From positions 124,001-188,000 of the forward strand of contig NZ_SPDV01000002.1 in NCBI RefSeq assembly GCF_004564275.1: a stretch of 64,000 nt of DNA, in the 5' to 3' direction. A model generated the notes under the pieces. That model did no database searches. It worked only from the letters and a program-made list of their open reading frames with translations, and was not told the DNA's origin. Of the stretch, positions 1-6,975 are shown in pieces. The stretch's first letter is position 1, and each line of letters begins with the position of its first letter. The translations under genes and the position numbers were made by a program. The DNA is from Sphingomonas parva (ex Maeng et al. 2020). GTDB lineage: Bacteria; Pseudomonadota; Alphaproteobacteria; Sphingomonadales; Sphingomonadaceae.

Positions 1-560
1 AAGCCGTCGGCGGCAAGCCTTTGCTGCGCATGGAACATCAAAGCCTGCTCGAGAAGCGCCAGCCGTCCCTTGAGGCAATATTGCCGTGAGCCGGCGACCT
101 GAGTGATCCGGCCGAGATCGGCCCAGTCGTTCATCTCGACCAGAGCGACATGGTCGCGCGGCTCGAAACCGAATTCGGGCGGCGTGCCTTCGGTCCGGAT
201 GACGACGTTGGCGCTCTCGTCGCGACCGACCGGGGCGCCGTCCCACGGGATGTTGGGCACGCGAAGCAGCAGCCCGTTCAGCGCCTCCGACTTCTCGGCC
301 AGCGCAGCTTCCGCTTCGGCCGCCTCGGCACCGAACGCCTTGGCCTTGGCGCCGAGTGCCGGCCGCTCGGCCGGATCGGCAGTCTTGAAGCTGGCGCTGA
401 TCTCGTTCCTCTGACGGCGGAGCTCGTCGATCCGGCTCTTCAGCTCCCTGACCTCCCCGTCGAGTTCGAGCAGGCGCTCGATGTCGATCGCAGCGTTCTT
501 CTGCTCCGCCGCGGTACGCACCACGTCGGGATTTTCACGGATGAAGTTGAGGCTCAGCAT
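1..560 (-). CDS. serS: Seryl-tRNA synthetase, N-terminal part (cut by left edge)
   Basis: Charges tRNA-Ser with serine in the cytoplasm. Only the first 186 residues are in the window; the class II catalytic domain lies beyond position 1. The start MLSLNFIRENPDVVR is typical of the family. Residues about 25-100 are the charged antiparallel coiled coil that grips the long arm of tRNA-Ser (RIDELRRQRNEISASFK, then EAEAALAEKSEALNGLLL). NIPWDGAPVGRDESANV is the conserved link into the catalytic domain. The ATG at 560 is the only sensible start. A tRNA-Ser gene lies 1.3 kb away on the same strand, which may be chance. Identity is secure; the gene is intact as far as it can be seen. Confidence 0.95.
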   Translation of the reverse strand, partial: MLSLNFIRENPDVVRTAAEQKNAAIDIERLLELDGEVRELKSRIDELRRQRNEISASFKTADPAERPALGAKAKAFGAEAAEAEAALAEKSEALNGLLLRVPNIPWDGAPVGRDESANVVIRTEGTPPEFGFEPRDHVALVEMNDWADLGRITQVAGSRQYCLKGRLALLEQALMFHAQQRLAADG

Positions 561-699
561 GGCCCGGGCCTAGCCGTCCTTGCCGGTTCTGCCAATCCCG
601 GCCGGTGGCCCAAGGTTCTGCAAGCGCTTGCCGGAGCAAGATGGTTAATCGATAGTTGAGGCGGCGTAAGGTTGAGCAACCGGAACGGCGGGAGAGAGG

Positions 700-1374
700 G
701 TGACGCGACTGACCTTGTTCTGCGGTGTGGCCGGGCTGGTGCTCGCCAGTCCGTCACCGCCCGCAATCGGCGCGAGCGAGAGGCCGGTCCCCTGTGCCAG
801 TCCCAGGGCCTGCCTCGTGCCCGACGAGGACCTCGCGCTGGTTTCACGCCTTCCCCTCGCCGCACCGGAGCTCGGAACCGACGTCGCCGGGGCAGCTGGC
901 GCCGCAGTTGACAGGGCTCGAGCAGCTCCGACGATTGTTGCCGAAGCCGGCCCAATGGCGCCGCCGCCTGCCGCACCGGCCCCGCGGCCGCAATCTTCGG
1001 TCCGCATCGTCGTCAGCCTGCCGCAGCAGAAGCTGTACGTGTTCAAGGCCGGAGAGCTGGTCGCATCCTCCACCGTTTCAACGGGACGAAAAGGCTATGC
1101 GACTCCCGTGGGCCGCTTTCCGATCCTTCAGAAGAAGGTCAAGCACCGCTCCACTACCTACGACAATGCGCCCATGCCTTATATGCAGCGGCTGACCTGG
1201 TCGGGTGTCGCGCTCCACGCCGGCCACGTCACGGGCCGACCCGCGTCGCATGGATGCATACGTCTGCCCCATAGCTTCGCACGGAAGCTCTATGGGATGA
1301 CCAACTTCGGCACGACCGTCACCATCACGCGAGAGCGGCCGAGCTCGCCCGGCGAGGCGTTGAAGCTGTCCTGA
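700..1374 (+). CDS. L,D-transpeptidase (YkuD domain), exported
   Basis: Periplasmic peptidoglycan cross-linking or lipoprotein-anchoring enzyme of the YkuD family. The 224-residue product has a short hydrophobic N-terminus (residues 3-20), a Pro/Ala-rich linker to about 98, then the catalytic domain (100-212). The catalytic signature is visible: His172 in VALHAGH and HGCIR with His184 and Cys186. Start is GTG at 700, preceded by GGGAGAGAG; no better in-frame start exists. It is divergent from serS, with 139 bases between them. A TTAA-7-TTGA sequence at 645-659 resembles a CtrA site, which would fit a cell-cycle-controlled wall enzyme, but this is weak. The exact substrate is unknown. Confidence 0.9.
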   Translation: MTRLTLFCGVAGLVLASPSPPAIGASERPVPCASPRACLVPDEDLALVSRLPLAAPELGTDVAGAAGAAVDRARAAPTIVAEAGPMAPPPAAPAPRPQSSVRIVVSLPQQKLYVFKAGELVASSTVSTGRKGYATPVGRFPILQKKVKHRSTTYDNAPMPYMQRLTWSGVALHAGHVTGRPASHGCIRLPHSFARKLYGMTNFGTTVTITRERPSSPGEALKLS

Positions 1375-1446
1375 GGGCGGCTGCGCCGCTTCGATCCCGA
1401 GGCAGGATTGGCGGAGCCGCCGCCTTCGGCAGGCGTTGATGGCGCC

Positions 1447-1773
1447 ATGACGGAGAGAGTCGAAGACAGGAGTGAAGCGGCGGTTGTCCGATCGGAGCTC
1501 GTCGCCCTTCAGGCGGTGCTGATCGCTCTCTGCCGGCGGCTCGCCCAGGACTCGCCCGATCTCGCGCCGACCGTCTGCCGCGCGTTCGACGATGCCGAGG
1601 CGATCCTCACGGGAGTGGCGATGAAGATGGGGCTGGGCGATCCGAACGGTTCGGCCGTCGCAGCGCTGCGGGTCGTGGAGGAGATACGCGCCGGCGCGAT
1701 CGCGGACGAACGCGCCTGCAGCCGCCCGGACGACGATCTCGGTAAGCCGGATCGGCGCAGCGGTCGAAAATAA
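1447..1773 (+). CDS. Hypothetical protein, small
   Basis: I do not recognise a family. The product is about 108 residues: a probably helical region (VRSELVALQAVLIALCRRLAQ, residues about 12-32), a further helical stretch around AFDDAEAILTGVAMKMG, and a charged disordered tail ending in DRRSGRK. No signal peptide or membrane segment. The ATG at 1447 is chosen; an in-frame TTG at 1408 with GAGG five bases upstream would add 13 residues and is a fair alternative. It is 72 bases downstream of the L,D-transpeptidase on the same strand and may be cotranscribed. Cytoplasmic location is inferred. Confidence 0.55.
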   Translation: MTERVEDRSEAAVVRSELVALQAVLIALCRRLAQDSPDLAPTVCRAFDDAEAILTGVAMKMGLGDPNGSAVAALRVVEEIRAGAIADERACSRPDDDLGKPDRRSGRK

Positions 1774-1823
1774 TCCACCCCGACGCCAACGGCCCGGGCG
1801 TCCATGTCCTCTCGAAGATCCGC

Positions 1824-1898
1824 TTAGAAACGGAAACCGACCGACCCGACGATCTGGCTGCGCGACAGGCGGGCTTCGTCGGTCGAGTAGCGATAGAA
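1824..1898 (-). pseudogene. 3' stump of an outer-membrane beta-barrel gene next to tRNA-Ser
   Basis: Directly beyond the 3' CCA end of the tRNA-Ser gene, the same strand reads as an open frame whose last residues are LSRSQIVGSVGFRF followed by TAA (1826-1824). This closely resembles the end of the intact barrel protein at 22641-23318 (LDRHQIMAGIGFRF) and has the C-terminal aromatic residue used for barrel assembly. Upstream the frame runs straight into the tRNA, so no start or barrel body remains. I read it as the tail of a porin-like gene left after a deletion or an integration event at the tRNA. A chance open frame is possible but unlikely given the matching tail. Confidence 0.55.
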
Positions 1899-1899
1899 G

Positions 1900-1992
1900 T
1901 GGCGGAGACGGAGGGATTCGAACCCTCGGTAGGAGTAATCCCCCTACGGCGGTTTAGCAAACCGCTGGTTTCAGCCACTCACCCACGTCTCC
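1900..1992 (-). tRNA. tRNA-Ser (anticodon GCU)
   Basis: On the minus strand the acceptor stem is GGAGACG, paired with CGTCTCC, then discriminator G and an encoded CCA. The anticodon loop reads TTTGCTAAA, giving anticodon GCT for AGC/AGU serine codons. The long variable arm (GTAGGGGGATTACTCCTAC) is the class II hallmark of tRNA-Ser, and GGTTCGAATCC is the T loop. Length is 93 bases with CCA. Confidence 0.97.
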
Positions 1993-2010
1993 GGAAGCGC
2001 CGAAGCCGGG

Positions 2011-2039
2011 GCTATAGCGAGGCCTTGGCCGCGGTTCAA
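2011..2039 (-). promoter_or_regulatory. Sigma-70-type promoter of tRNA-Ser
   Basis: On the minus strand TTGAAC (2039-2034) is followed after exactly 17 bases by TATAGC (2016-2011), 18 bases before the first tRNA base at 1992. Spacing and position are what a housekeeping stable-RNA promoter should show. Confidence 0.7.
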
Positions 2040-2178
2040 CCGCGCTCGCGCAACTTCGTGGCGGCACGATCGGACGCTCCGGCGCGCGTTCGATTCGCCT
2101 CGCCGCGTGTTCATTGTGATGAAACCTGGGGCCGTTTAGCCTTTGTTCACCATCATCACGCCGGGCAGGGGCCAAGCC

Positions 2179-2934
2179 ATGTTTTCCACCAATTTGCTGA
2201 AGCTCGCCGCTGCCGCGGCGCTTGCGCTGGCCGGCACGGCCGCCGGCGCGCAGGTCACCACGGTCGATCCGAACGCCGCCGTTTCAGGCGAGCCGGCGCC
2301 CGTCACCGCCACCCCGGAGCCGGAAGCGCAGGGGGAATGGACCCCGGTCGATCAGGGCGCTGACCAGCAGAGCGATCCCGCGCCCTCGAGCCAGGACAGC
2401 GTCGCCGCGCCGTCGGACGCGAGCAGCCGCGCCAGCGCTGCCGCCGGCAAGGGCACGATCTCGCGCAACGACGTGTTCAGCGCCGCCGAGGGCGTGTTCG
2501 GCAAGGGCGCGGAAGGCCTGGCCGATCTGATCGAGGACCTGCTCCGCGATCGCGGCGAGCCGACCGCCTACATCACCGGCCGTGAAGCCGGCGCCGCGAT
2601 CGTCGCGGGCGTCCGCTACGGCTCGGGCACGCTCCACCACCAGATCGAGGGCGACAAGCCGATCTACTGGACCGGTCCGTCGGTCGGCTTCGATTTCGGC
2701 GCCGACGCCAGCAAGGTGTTCGTGCTGGTCTACAACCTCCACGACGGCGAGCAGATCTTCCGCCGTTATGCGGCGGCCGAGGGCAACGCCTATGTCGTCG
2801 GCGGTTTCACGGCCAGCTACCTGCGTCGCGGCGACGTTGCGCTCATTCCCGTGCGCCTCGGTGTCGGCGCGCGTCTCGGTGTCAATGCCGGCTACATGCG
2901 GTTCAGCAAGAAGAACCGCTGGCTGCCGTTCTGA
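2179..2934 (+). CDS. DUF1134 family periplasmic protein (EipA-like)
   Basis: Conserved alphaproteobacterial cell-envelope protein; the Brucella member EipA is known to support envelope integrity. The 251-residue product has a clear signal peptide (MFSTNLLKLAAAAALALAG, cleavage near AGAQ), a long Pro/Ala/Asp-rich disordered segment to about residue 95, then the conserved domain with GREAGAAIVAGVRYGSG, YWTGPSVGFDFG and a C-terminal SKKNRWLPF. The ATG at 2179 is chosen because it gives the signal peptide and follows GGGCAGGGG; an upstream TTG at 2143 would only lengthen it. It is transcribed divergently from tRNA-Ser and converges on the DNA ligase. Exact biochemical role unknown. Confidence 0.85.
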   Translation: MFSTNLLKLAAAAALALAGTAAGAQVTTVDPNAAVSGEPAPVTATPEPEAQGEWTPVDQGADQQSDPAPSSQDSVAAPSDASSRASAAAGKGTISRNDVFSAAEGVFGKGAEGLADLIEDLLRDRGEPTAYITGREAGAAIVAGVRYGSGTLHHQIEGDKPIYWTGPSVGFDFGADASKVFVLVYNLHDGEQIFRRYAAAEGNAYVVGGFTASYLRRGDVALIPVRLGVGARLGVNAGYMRFSKKNRWLPF

Positions 2935-2942
2935 TCTGCAAA

Positions 2943-2966
2943 GCCCCTCCCCGACGCGGGAGGGGC
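2943..2966. terminator. Terminator-like hairpin between convergent genes
   Basis: Perfect inverted repeat GCCCCTCCC / GGGAGGGGC with a 6-base loop lies 8 bases after the stop of the EipA-like gene and 14 bases beyond the ligase stop. It can serve both strands; there is no long T run. Confidence 0.6.
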
Positions 2967-2980
2967 ACGTCAGGGCCGTT

Positions 2981-4579
2981 TCAGGTCACCAGCCTTTTCA
3001 AGCCTTCGATCGTATCGGCCTCCGCCGCCGGCTTGTCGCGTCGGATACGCGAAACCCGCGGAAAGCGCATCGCCAGACCCGATTTGTGCCGCTTCGATTC
3101 ATGGATCGAATCGAAAGCGACCTCGAGAACAAGGCTCTTCTCCACCTCGCGGACCGGCCCGAAGCGCTGCATCGTGTTGTTGCGGACGAAGCGATCCAGC
3201 CACATCAGCTCCTCGTCCGTGAAGCCGAAATACGCCTTTCCGACCGGCGACAGCTCGCCTTCCGAAGTCCAGCAGCCGAACGTATAGTCGCTGTAGTATG
3301 AGGAGCGCTTGCCACTCCCTCGCGCGGCGTACATCAGCACGCAATCAGCGGTCAGCGGGTCACGCTTCCATTTGTACCAGAGACCCGTCTTCCGGCCCGC
3401 GAGGTAAGGGCTGTCCCTCCGCTTCAGCATGACGCCCTCGATCGCAACGTCGCGCGCGCCGGCGCGTATCCTCTCCAGCTCCTCGAAGCTTTCCGCCGCG
3501 ATCAGCGCCGAGACATCGAATCGCTCGGAATCCAGGCTTCCGGCGAACCGCTCGAGCCGCTCGCGGCGGAGGTTCCAGGGAAGAGGCCGAAGGTCCTCCC
3601 GCCGGTCGAACAGCAGATCGTAGAGCCGCACGAAGGCTGGGTAGTCGCGCAGCATCTTCGGTGAGACGCTCTTGCGACCGAGCCGTTGCTGGAGAGCGTT
3701 GAAGCTCGCGGCGGCTCCGCCGTGCTCGTCCGCGCCCTGCGCTTCGCCCTTGACCAGCAGCTCGCCGTCGAGAACGCCGTCAGCGCGAAACGCCTCGGCC
3801 ACTTCGGGAAAGCTGCCGGTAATGTCGTCCCCGGCGCGGCTGTAGAGCCGGGTCTGCCCGGCGACACCAACGATCTGGACGCGGATCCCGTCCCATTTCC
3901 ACTCGGCTGCATAGTCGTCCATCGAGACGCGCAGATCCTCGAGCGGGTGGGCGAGCATGAAAGGCCGGAAGACCGGCACGTTCTCGGCCGTCGGCTGAGC
4001 GCCGCGGCCTTCGGCCCAGTCGAACAAGGGCAGATAGGGCGGGCCGAGGCCGTGCCAGACCTCCTCCACCGCATCGACCTCCAGCCCGAACGCGGCGGCG
4101 AGCGCCATCTTGGCGAGTCGCGCGGACACGCCGATCCGAAGCTCTCCCGTGGCGAGCTTCAGCAGAGCGTAGCGGCCGTTCGCGTCGAGGTGGTCGAGCA
4201 TCTGCGCGAGGGCGGCGGGTGCCTCGCTGCGTCCAAGCCCCTGCAGCCGCTCGACCACGTTCGAGATGCGCAAAGTCCCGTCGTCGATCTCCGCCGGCTG
4301 CTCGACCCGCTTCGGCCAGAGGAGGGACGCGGTCTCGGCGAGATCGCCGACATAGTCCCAGCTCATGTAGAAGAGAGCCGGATCGACGCGTTCCTCTACG
4401 ATACCGCGGATCGCCGCGGCCTTCACCGCCGGCAGGTTCAACTCGCCGGTCAGCGCGGCCAGCGCGTACCCCCGGTCCGGATCGGGGGTGCGCCGCAGGT
4501 AATCGCCGATCAGCTTCAGCTTGCCGTTGCGCGAGCGGGTGTAGACGAGGGCGTCGAGGAGCTGGGAGAAGTCGCGCAT
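2981..4579 (-). CDS. ATP-dependent DNA ligase (cisplatin damage response type)
   Basis: Seals nicked DNA using ATP. The 532-residue protein has an N-terminal ligase domain (to about 200), a nucleotidyltransferase core with the adenylation motif KWDG (Lys228), motif III-like VLDGELLV, motif IV-like AIEGVMLKRRDSPY and motif V-like WYKWKRDPLTADCVL, then an OB-fold region. Length and sequence fit the bacterial family usually encoded beside an Lhr-like helicase, a metallo-beta-lactamase exonuclease and a phosphoesterase in a damage-response cluster. None of these partners is here; its neighbours are a GDT1 transporter and the EipA-like gene, so it appears uncoupled. It is 64 bases beyond the transporter stop and may share its transcript. 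Confidence 0.92.
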   Translation of the reverse strand: MRDFSQLLDALVYTRSRNGKLKLIGDYLRRTPDPDRGYALAALTGELNLPAVKAAAIRGIVEERVDPALFYMSWDYVGDLAETASLLWPKRVEQPAEIDDGTLRISNVVERLQGLGRSEAPAALAQMLDHLDANGRYALLKLATGELRIGVSARLAKMALAAAFGLEVDAVEEVWHGLGPPYLPLFDWAEGRGAQPTAENVPVFRPFMLAHPLEDLRVSMDDYAAEWKWDGIRVQIVGVAGQTRLYSRAGDDITGSFPEVAEAFRADGVLDGELLVKGEAQGADEHGGAAASFNALQQRLGRKSVSPKMLRDYPAFVRLYDLLFDRREDLRPLPWNLRRERLERFAGSLDSERFDVSALIAAESFEELERIRAGARDVAIEGVMLKRRDSPYLAGRKTGLWYKWKRDPLTADCVLMYAARGSGKRSSYYSDYTFGCWTSEGELSPVGKAYFGFTDEELMWLDRFVRNNTMQRFGPVREVEKSLVLEVAFDSIHESKRHKSGLAMRFPRVSRIRRDKPAAEADTIEGLKRLVT

Positions 4580-4643
4580 CGCCTCCGTAACGAACCGGGG
4601 GCTCCCGGTTTCCCTCCTTCGGCGGGTAGGCGTCGCCCCAGGT

Positions 4644-5210
4644 TTACACCAGCCGCCAGGCGTTCACCGCGACGATGAAGGCGAGGAGGAGAAAGAGGAT
4701 CGCCGCCGTCATCCGAATGGCGCGCAGCGGCACCAGGCGGGCGAGCCCGTCCCCGAGCACTGCGGCTGGGATGCTCGCCGCCAGCACCCCCGCCGTCGCG
4801 CCCGCGGCTGCGAGCAGCAAGGATTCGAACCGCGCGGCAATCGAGAATGTCAGGAACTGGGTCTTGTCGCCGAATTCGGCGATGAACAGGCAGACGAAGG
4901 CGGCGAGGAACGGACCGAATCGTTCCGAGACCAGAATGCGCGGAGTCCTGCGCGTGACGAGCCCGGCGATGCCGGCGAAGAGCAGCGAAAGCCCGACCAG
5001 CAGCGACAGCGCCCTGATCGTGACGAAATCGTGGACCAGGACTCCGCCCACTGCCGCGATCAGCGCGTGTATCAGCGCCGCCAGGGCGACACCGGCAAGG
5101 ATCGGCGCCGGGCGCGCATACCGGATGGCAAGCGCAGCGACGAGCAGCTGGGTCTTGTCGCCCCATTCCGCCAGGCCGGCGGCGACAAAGGCTGCGAGGA
5201 GCGCGTCCAA
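4644..5210 (-). CDS. GDT1/UPF0016 (TMEM165) family Mn2+/Ca2+ transporter
   Basis: Inner-membrane cation exporter family; bacterial members remove Mn2+. The 188-residue protein is two homologous halves of three helices each, and each half carries the family signature E-x-G-D-K-T: EWGDKT (residues 15-20) and EFGDKT (112-117). Both are intact, which supports activity. The gap to the upstream gene of the operon (stop at 5215) is 4 bases, so no yybP-ykoY riboswitch fits directly before it. The linker around VTRRTPRILVSERFG is cytoplasmic and basic. Substrate is inferred from the family. Confidence 0.93.
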   Translation of the reverse strand: MDALLAAFVAAGLAEWGDKTQLLVAALAIRYARPAPILAGVALAALIHALIAAVGGVLVHDFVTIRALSLLVGLSLLFAGIAGLVTRRTPRILVSERFGPFLAAFVCLFIAEFGDKTQFLTFSIAARFESLLLAAAGATAGVLAASIPAAVLGDGLARLVPLRAIRMTAAILFLLLAFIVAVNAWRLV

Positions 5211-5214
5211 GGCT

Positions 5215-5550
5215 TCAGGCGCCGAGGCGCACCGACACGGACGCGATCAGCGCCTCGCTGGTCCGGTCGTCGACCGTCTCGCAGCCGATCGCGTCCTGGA
5301 GACGCGCAAGATAGAGCGCCGTGGGGCAGGCCCGGACGTCCGACGAATCGCTGTCCGCGATGGCGCGCTCGAGCGCTTGGGCAAGGCGCACCACCGGAGT
5401 CAGCCCGTAGGCTGCGGCGAACGTCCGAATCGCGCCGACCCGCGCCGTGAACTCGGCCGCGCCAAGCCGGCTTCCTGCGCGGGTCAGGGCGGCGAGGCGA
5501 TCGCACAGCTCCGCACGCACCAGCAGCAACGCGTCCTGTCCGTGGCCCAT
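5215..5550 (-). CDS. Hypothetical helical protein
   Basis: I do not recognise a named family. The 111-residue product from the ATG at 5550 ([19 protein letters not shown]) looks almost entirely helical, with [20 protein letters not shown] near the middle and a single Cys pair region ([18 protein letters not shown]). No signal or membrane segment. The start follows GGGAGGCGGT on the minus strand, a good ribosome site; an open frame reaches 5829, but that extension looks non-coding and covers the rpmG leader. It is the first gene of a likely operon with the GDT1 transporter (4-base gap). A helical-bundle adaptor or phosphotransfer-like fold is possible, but no Hpt histidine motif is seen. Confidence 0.65.
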   Translation of the reverse strand: MGHGQDALLLVRAELCDRLAALTRAGSRLGAAEFTARVGAIRTFAAAYGLTPVVRLAQALERAIADSDSSDVRACPTALYLARLQDAIGCETVDDRTSEALIASVSVRLGA

Positions 5551-5727
5551 ACCGCCTCCCGTGTCCGAGAATGAAGAGAATGCGCCGACATGGTTGCCGA
5601 AGTATGAAGGTGGTGCCCCGGCGCTGCCGGGGCATGCGCTGCTACTCCGCATCGGGAGCGCGAGGTCGGCTTCCACGGCCGCTCTTGACACAGGCTGCAC
5701 TTCGCGGCAGAGGCGGCGGCGCATGGA

Positions 5728-5752
5728 AGCGGCGGCTGCGCCGCTTTTTTTC
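5728..5752 (+). terminator. Intrinsic terminator in the rpmG leader (possible attenuator)
   Basis: AGCGGCG-GCTG-CGCCGCT followed by a run of T (5745-5751) is a textbook rho-independent terminator, but it ends 28 bases before the rpmG start and no plus-strand gene lies upstream back to 2934. A TTGACA at 5685-5690 is the best -35 candidate; the -10 expected near 5708 is poor. A GGCGGCGGCGC copy at 5712-5722 could pair with the 3' arm as an alternative fold. Confidence 0.65.
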
Positions 5753-5779
5753 ATCCATTTCCAATTCGAAGAGGCTGTC

Positions 5780-5947
5780 ATGGCCAAGCCGACAACCGTC
5801 AAGATCAAGCTCGTCAGCACCGCCGACACCGGCTTCTTCTACGTCACGAAGAAGAACCCGCGGAACATCACTGAGAAGATGACCTTCCGCAAGTACGACC
5901 CGGTCGCGCGCAAGCACGTCGAGTTCAAGGAAGCCAAGATCAAGTAA
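5780..5947 (+). CDS. rpmG: 50S ribosomal protein L33
   Basis: Small protein of the large ribosomal subunit near the E site. The 55-residue product [20 protein letters not shown]... with [22 protein letters not shown] and the end FKEAKIK matches the alphaproteobacterial L33 type that lacks the zinc-binding cysteines. The ATG at 5780 follows GAAGAGG. It is a single-gene unit: an intrinsic terminator follows at 5989-6021, and another lies just before the gene (5728-5752), which suggests attenuation of its expression. Confidence 0.97.
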   Translation: MAKPTTVKIKLVSTADTGFFYVTKKNPRNITEKMTFRKYDPVARKHVEFKEAKIK

Positions 5948-5953
5948 GGCGCT

Positions 5954-6021
5954 GCGGACCGCTTCGGTCCGCGGAAGTCCGGCTTAAGAGGCGTCGCCGC
6001 GCAAGCGGCGGGCGCCTTTTT
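5954..6021 (+). terminator. rpmG terminators (two hairpins)
   Basis: First a small hairpin GCGGACC-GCTTC-GGTCCGC (5954-5972), then a strong one, AGGCGTCGCCGC / GCGGCGGGCGCCT (5989-6017) with a GCAA loop and a T run to 6022. The second is a complete rho-independent terminator for rpmG. Confidence 0.85.
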
Positions 6022-6086
6022 CGCGTACGCGCTCGATTCGCCGCCGGAGAGCCGCAACTGGTTCGGCGAACCGAAGCGACGGCCCT

Positions 6087-6692
6087 CTAGAAAAGCCGCG
6101 GTTCGGCACTGCCGAGATCGCCGGGTGCTTGCTCTTCCTTGCCCGCATCGCCCGGCACCGAACGATCCGCAGGATCGGTGTCGTGCGCCACATCCTGCGC
6201 GCGCGGAGCACTCTCGCCCGCGCCGGCCGCGGCTTCCGGGACGGGTGCTTCCGATGCTTCGCTTTCCGGGTCGGGCGGGGAGCGCTCGGCCGGGGCGCCC
6301 ATCGCCTCGGAAGGCCGCGCGACTGCCGCTTCGAGCAGGGCCGCGACTGCAGCCACGAACTTCATCACCGAAATGGGCTTGGACACATAGCCTTCGGCCC
6401 CGGCATCGCGGATTCTCTCTTCGTCGCCCTTCGCTGCGTAAGCGGTCACCGCCATGATCGGGATGTGCTTCAGGCTGTCGTCTCCCTTCATCTGCTCGAT
6501 CAGCTCCAGGCCGCTGATGTGCGGCATCTGGATGTCCATGACGACCAGATCCGGAACGAAGGCGCGGGCGCGATCGATCGCCTCGCGGCCGTCGCGCACC
6601 GGTTCGGCCGCGTATCCGTGCGCGCGCAGCAGGTCGCAGAAGAGCTTCAGGTTGAGTTCGTTGTCCTCGACAACGAGGATTTTTTGTACCAC
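6087..6692 (-). CDS. divK: DivK-like single-domain response regulator with long C-terminal tail
   Basis: Receiver protein of the alphaproteobacterial cell-cycle phosphorelay. Residues 1-122 are a receiver domain very like Caulobacter DivK: ILVVEDNELNLKLF, phosphoacceptor Asp53 in VVMDIQMP, HIPIMAVTAYAAKGDEERI and GYVSKPIS with the conserved Lys. DivK normally ends near residue 125; this one continues about 80 residues in a Pro/Ala/Glu/Asp-rich, probably disordered tail ending AEPRLF. Start is GTG at 6692. The next gene starts divergently only 16 bases away (6709), leaving little room for promoters. No histidine kinase is adjacent. The assignment as DivK rather than another DivK-like receiver rests on sequence and is likely but not proven. 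Confidence 0.85.
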   Translation of the reverse strand: MVQKILVVEDNELNLKLFCDLLRAHGYAAEPVRDGREAIDRARAFVPDLVVMDIQMPHISGLELIEQMKGDDSLKHIPIMAVTAYAAKGDEERIRDAGAEGYVSKPISVMKFVAAVAALLEAAVARPSEAMGAPAERSPPDPESEASEAPVPEAAAGAGESAPRAQDVAHDTDPADRSVPGDAGKEEQAPGDLGSAEPRLF

Positions 6693-6708
6693 GCGCCCCT
6701 AGTAGGCG

Positions 6709-6975
6709 ATGACGATTCCCGACACAAACGATCCTGAAGCCCTCGCTCTCGCCGCCCTCGGCTGGGCGCTCTCGGACCAGGCGCGTGCCGAGCGGCTGCT
6801 GGCGCTCACCGGTCTCGCACCCGACGATCTGCGATCGCGCCTCGGCGATCCCTCGCTCCTCGCCGCAGTCATCGGCTTTCTCGAATCCTATGAACCGGAC
6901 CTCGTCGCCTGTGCGGACGCGCTCGGCGTTCCGCCCGCCGCGCTGATCGAGGCCAGAAGGAGGCTCGAAGCGTGA
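6709..6975 (+). CDS. DUF3572 family protein
   Basis: Small alphaproteobacterial protein of unknown function, 88 residues, all-helical: PEALALAALGWALSD, ARAERLLALTGL, LAAVIGFLESYEPDL and a C-terminal IEARRRLEA. It heads a six-gene plus-strand run whose members overlap or nearly touch. It lies back to back with the DivK homologue, an arrangement I recall from related genomes. The ATG at 6709 is the only start giving the conserved N-terminus; its ribosome site is weak. Cytoplasmic. Confidence 0.82.
   Translation: MTIPDTNDPEALALAALGWALSDQARAERLLALTGLAPDDLRSRLGDPSLLAAVIGFLESYEPDLVACADALGVPPAALIEARRRLEA

Noticed and set aside
4591-5214. yybP-ykoY manganese riboswitch for the GDT1 transporter
   Set aside because: The transporter starts 4 bases after the upstream gene's end; no room or motif for the riboswitch directly before it.
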